5,502 nucleotides of DNA from DIGJ01 sp031553075 (GTDB taxonomy: Bacteria > Bacillota > Clostridia > Lachnospirales > Lachnospiraceae), in contig JAVBLX010000051.1 of assembly GCA_031553075.1 (NCBI GenBank), positions 1-5,502 of the forward strand, written 5' to 3'. The notes under the pieces were generated by a model. The model was not told the DNA's origin. It made no database searches and saw nothing but the letters and a program-made list of their open reading frames with translations. This document shows, one piece after another, positions 5,486-5,502 of this stretch (positions are counted from its first letter, which is position 1; each line of letters begins with the position of its first letter). The position numbers and the translations under genes were made by a program.

Positions 5486-5502
5486 AGACCAGCGAATGGT
5501 CT
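5486..5502 (+). terminator. Probable attenuator terminator hairpin, cut by the window edge
   Basis: AGACCA (5486-5491) and TGGTCT (5497-5502) pair perfectly around a GCGAA loop. The sequence ends at the last base of the stem, so the expected T-run cannot be seen. The upstream bases AAATC suggest the stem may extend further. CGAATG within the hairpin can instead pair with CATTCG in the preceding stem, which makes terminator and antiterminator mutually exclusive. Confidence 0.5.

Noticed and set aside
5413..5502. Insertion sequence end, retron RNA or group II intron domain
   Set aside because: The stems contain no recognised domain V, no reverse transcriptase or transposase is present, and the G-U wobbles plus alternative pairing with the next hairpin fit an RNA attenuator better.

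Overview
The window looks like a chromosomal segment from a low-to-moderate GC Firmicute, probably a clostridial gut-type bacterium such as a Lachnospiraceae member. This is inferred from the A/T-leaning codon use, GGAGG-type ribosome binding sites, a GTG start and the gene families present. There is no RNA gene, insertion sequence, CRISPR array or phage gene. All genes lie on the + strand.

Layout. (1) Bases 2-2371: a UvrA-family tandem ABC ATPase whose first residues lie outside the left edge. It lacks the UvrB-binding domain, so it is a UvrA2/DrrC-type paralogue rather than the housekeeping repair UvrA. A hairpin terminator follows at about 2405. (2) Bases 2372-2799: a 428-base gap with a 14-bp tandem array, a second degenerate repeat patch, an extended -10 promoter inside a palindrome, and a short leader that could fold as a transcription attenuator with an 8-codon ORF. 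(3) Bases 2800-3783: an aminoglycoside phosphotransferase/choline kinase-fold protein with an altered Brenner motif. (4) Bases 3784-3916: a short gap mostly filled by a 13-bp tandem repeat. (5) Bases 3917-5248: a 12-helix MATE-family efflux protein starting at GTG. (6) Bases 5249-5502: a non-coding end in which the last ~90 bases form three mutually exclusive stem-loops around a 10-codon leader ORF (MKKRRCSGLH). This has the architecture of a ribosome-dependent attenuator for a gene just beyond the right edge.

Taken together, a UvrA2/DrrC-like ATPase, an APH-fold kinase, a MATE exporter and an attenuated downstream gene suggest a neighbourhood concerned with tolerance of toxic small molecules. 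That is inference from families and context; no substrate can be read from the sequence. The most interesting item is the right-end leader, whose base pairing can be checked directly and which makes a concrete prediction about the unseen sequence: a T-run, then a resistance-type gene.
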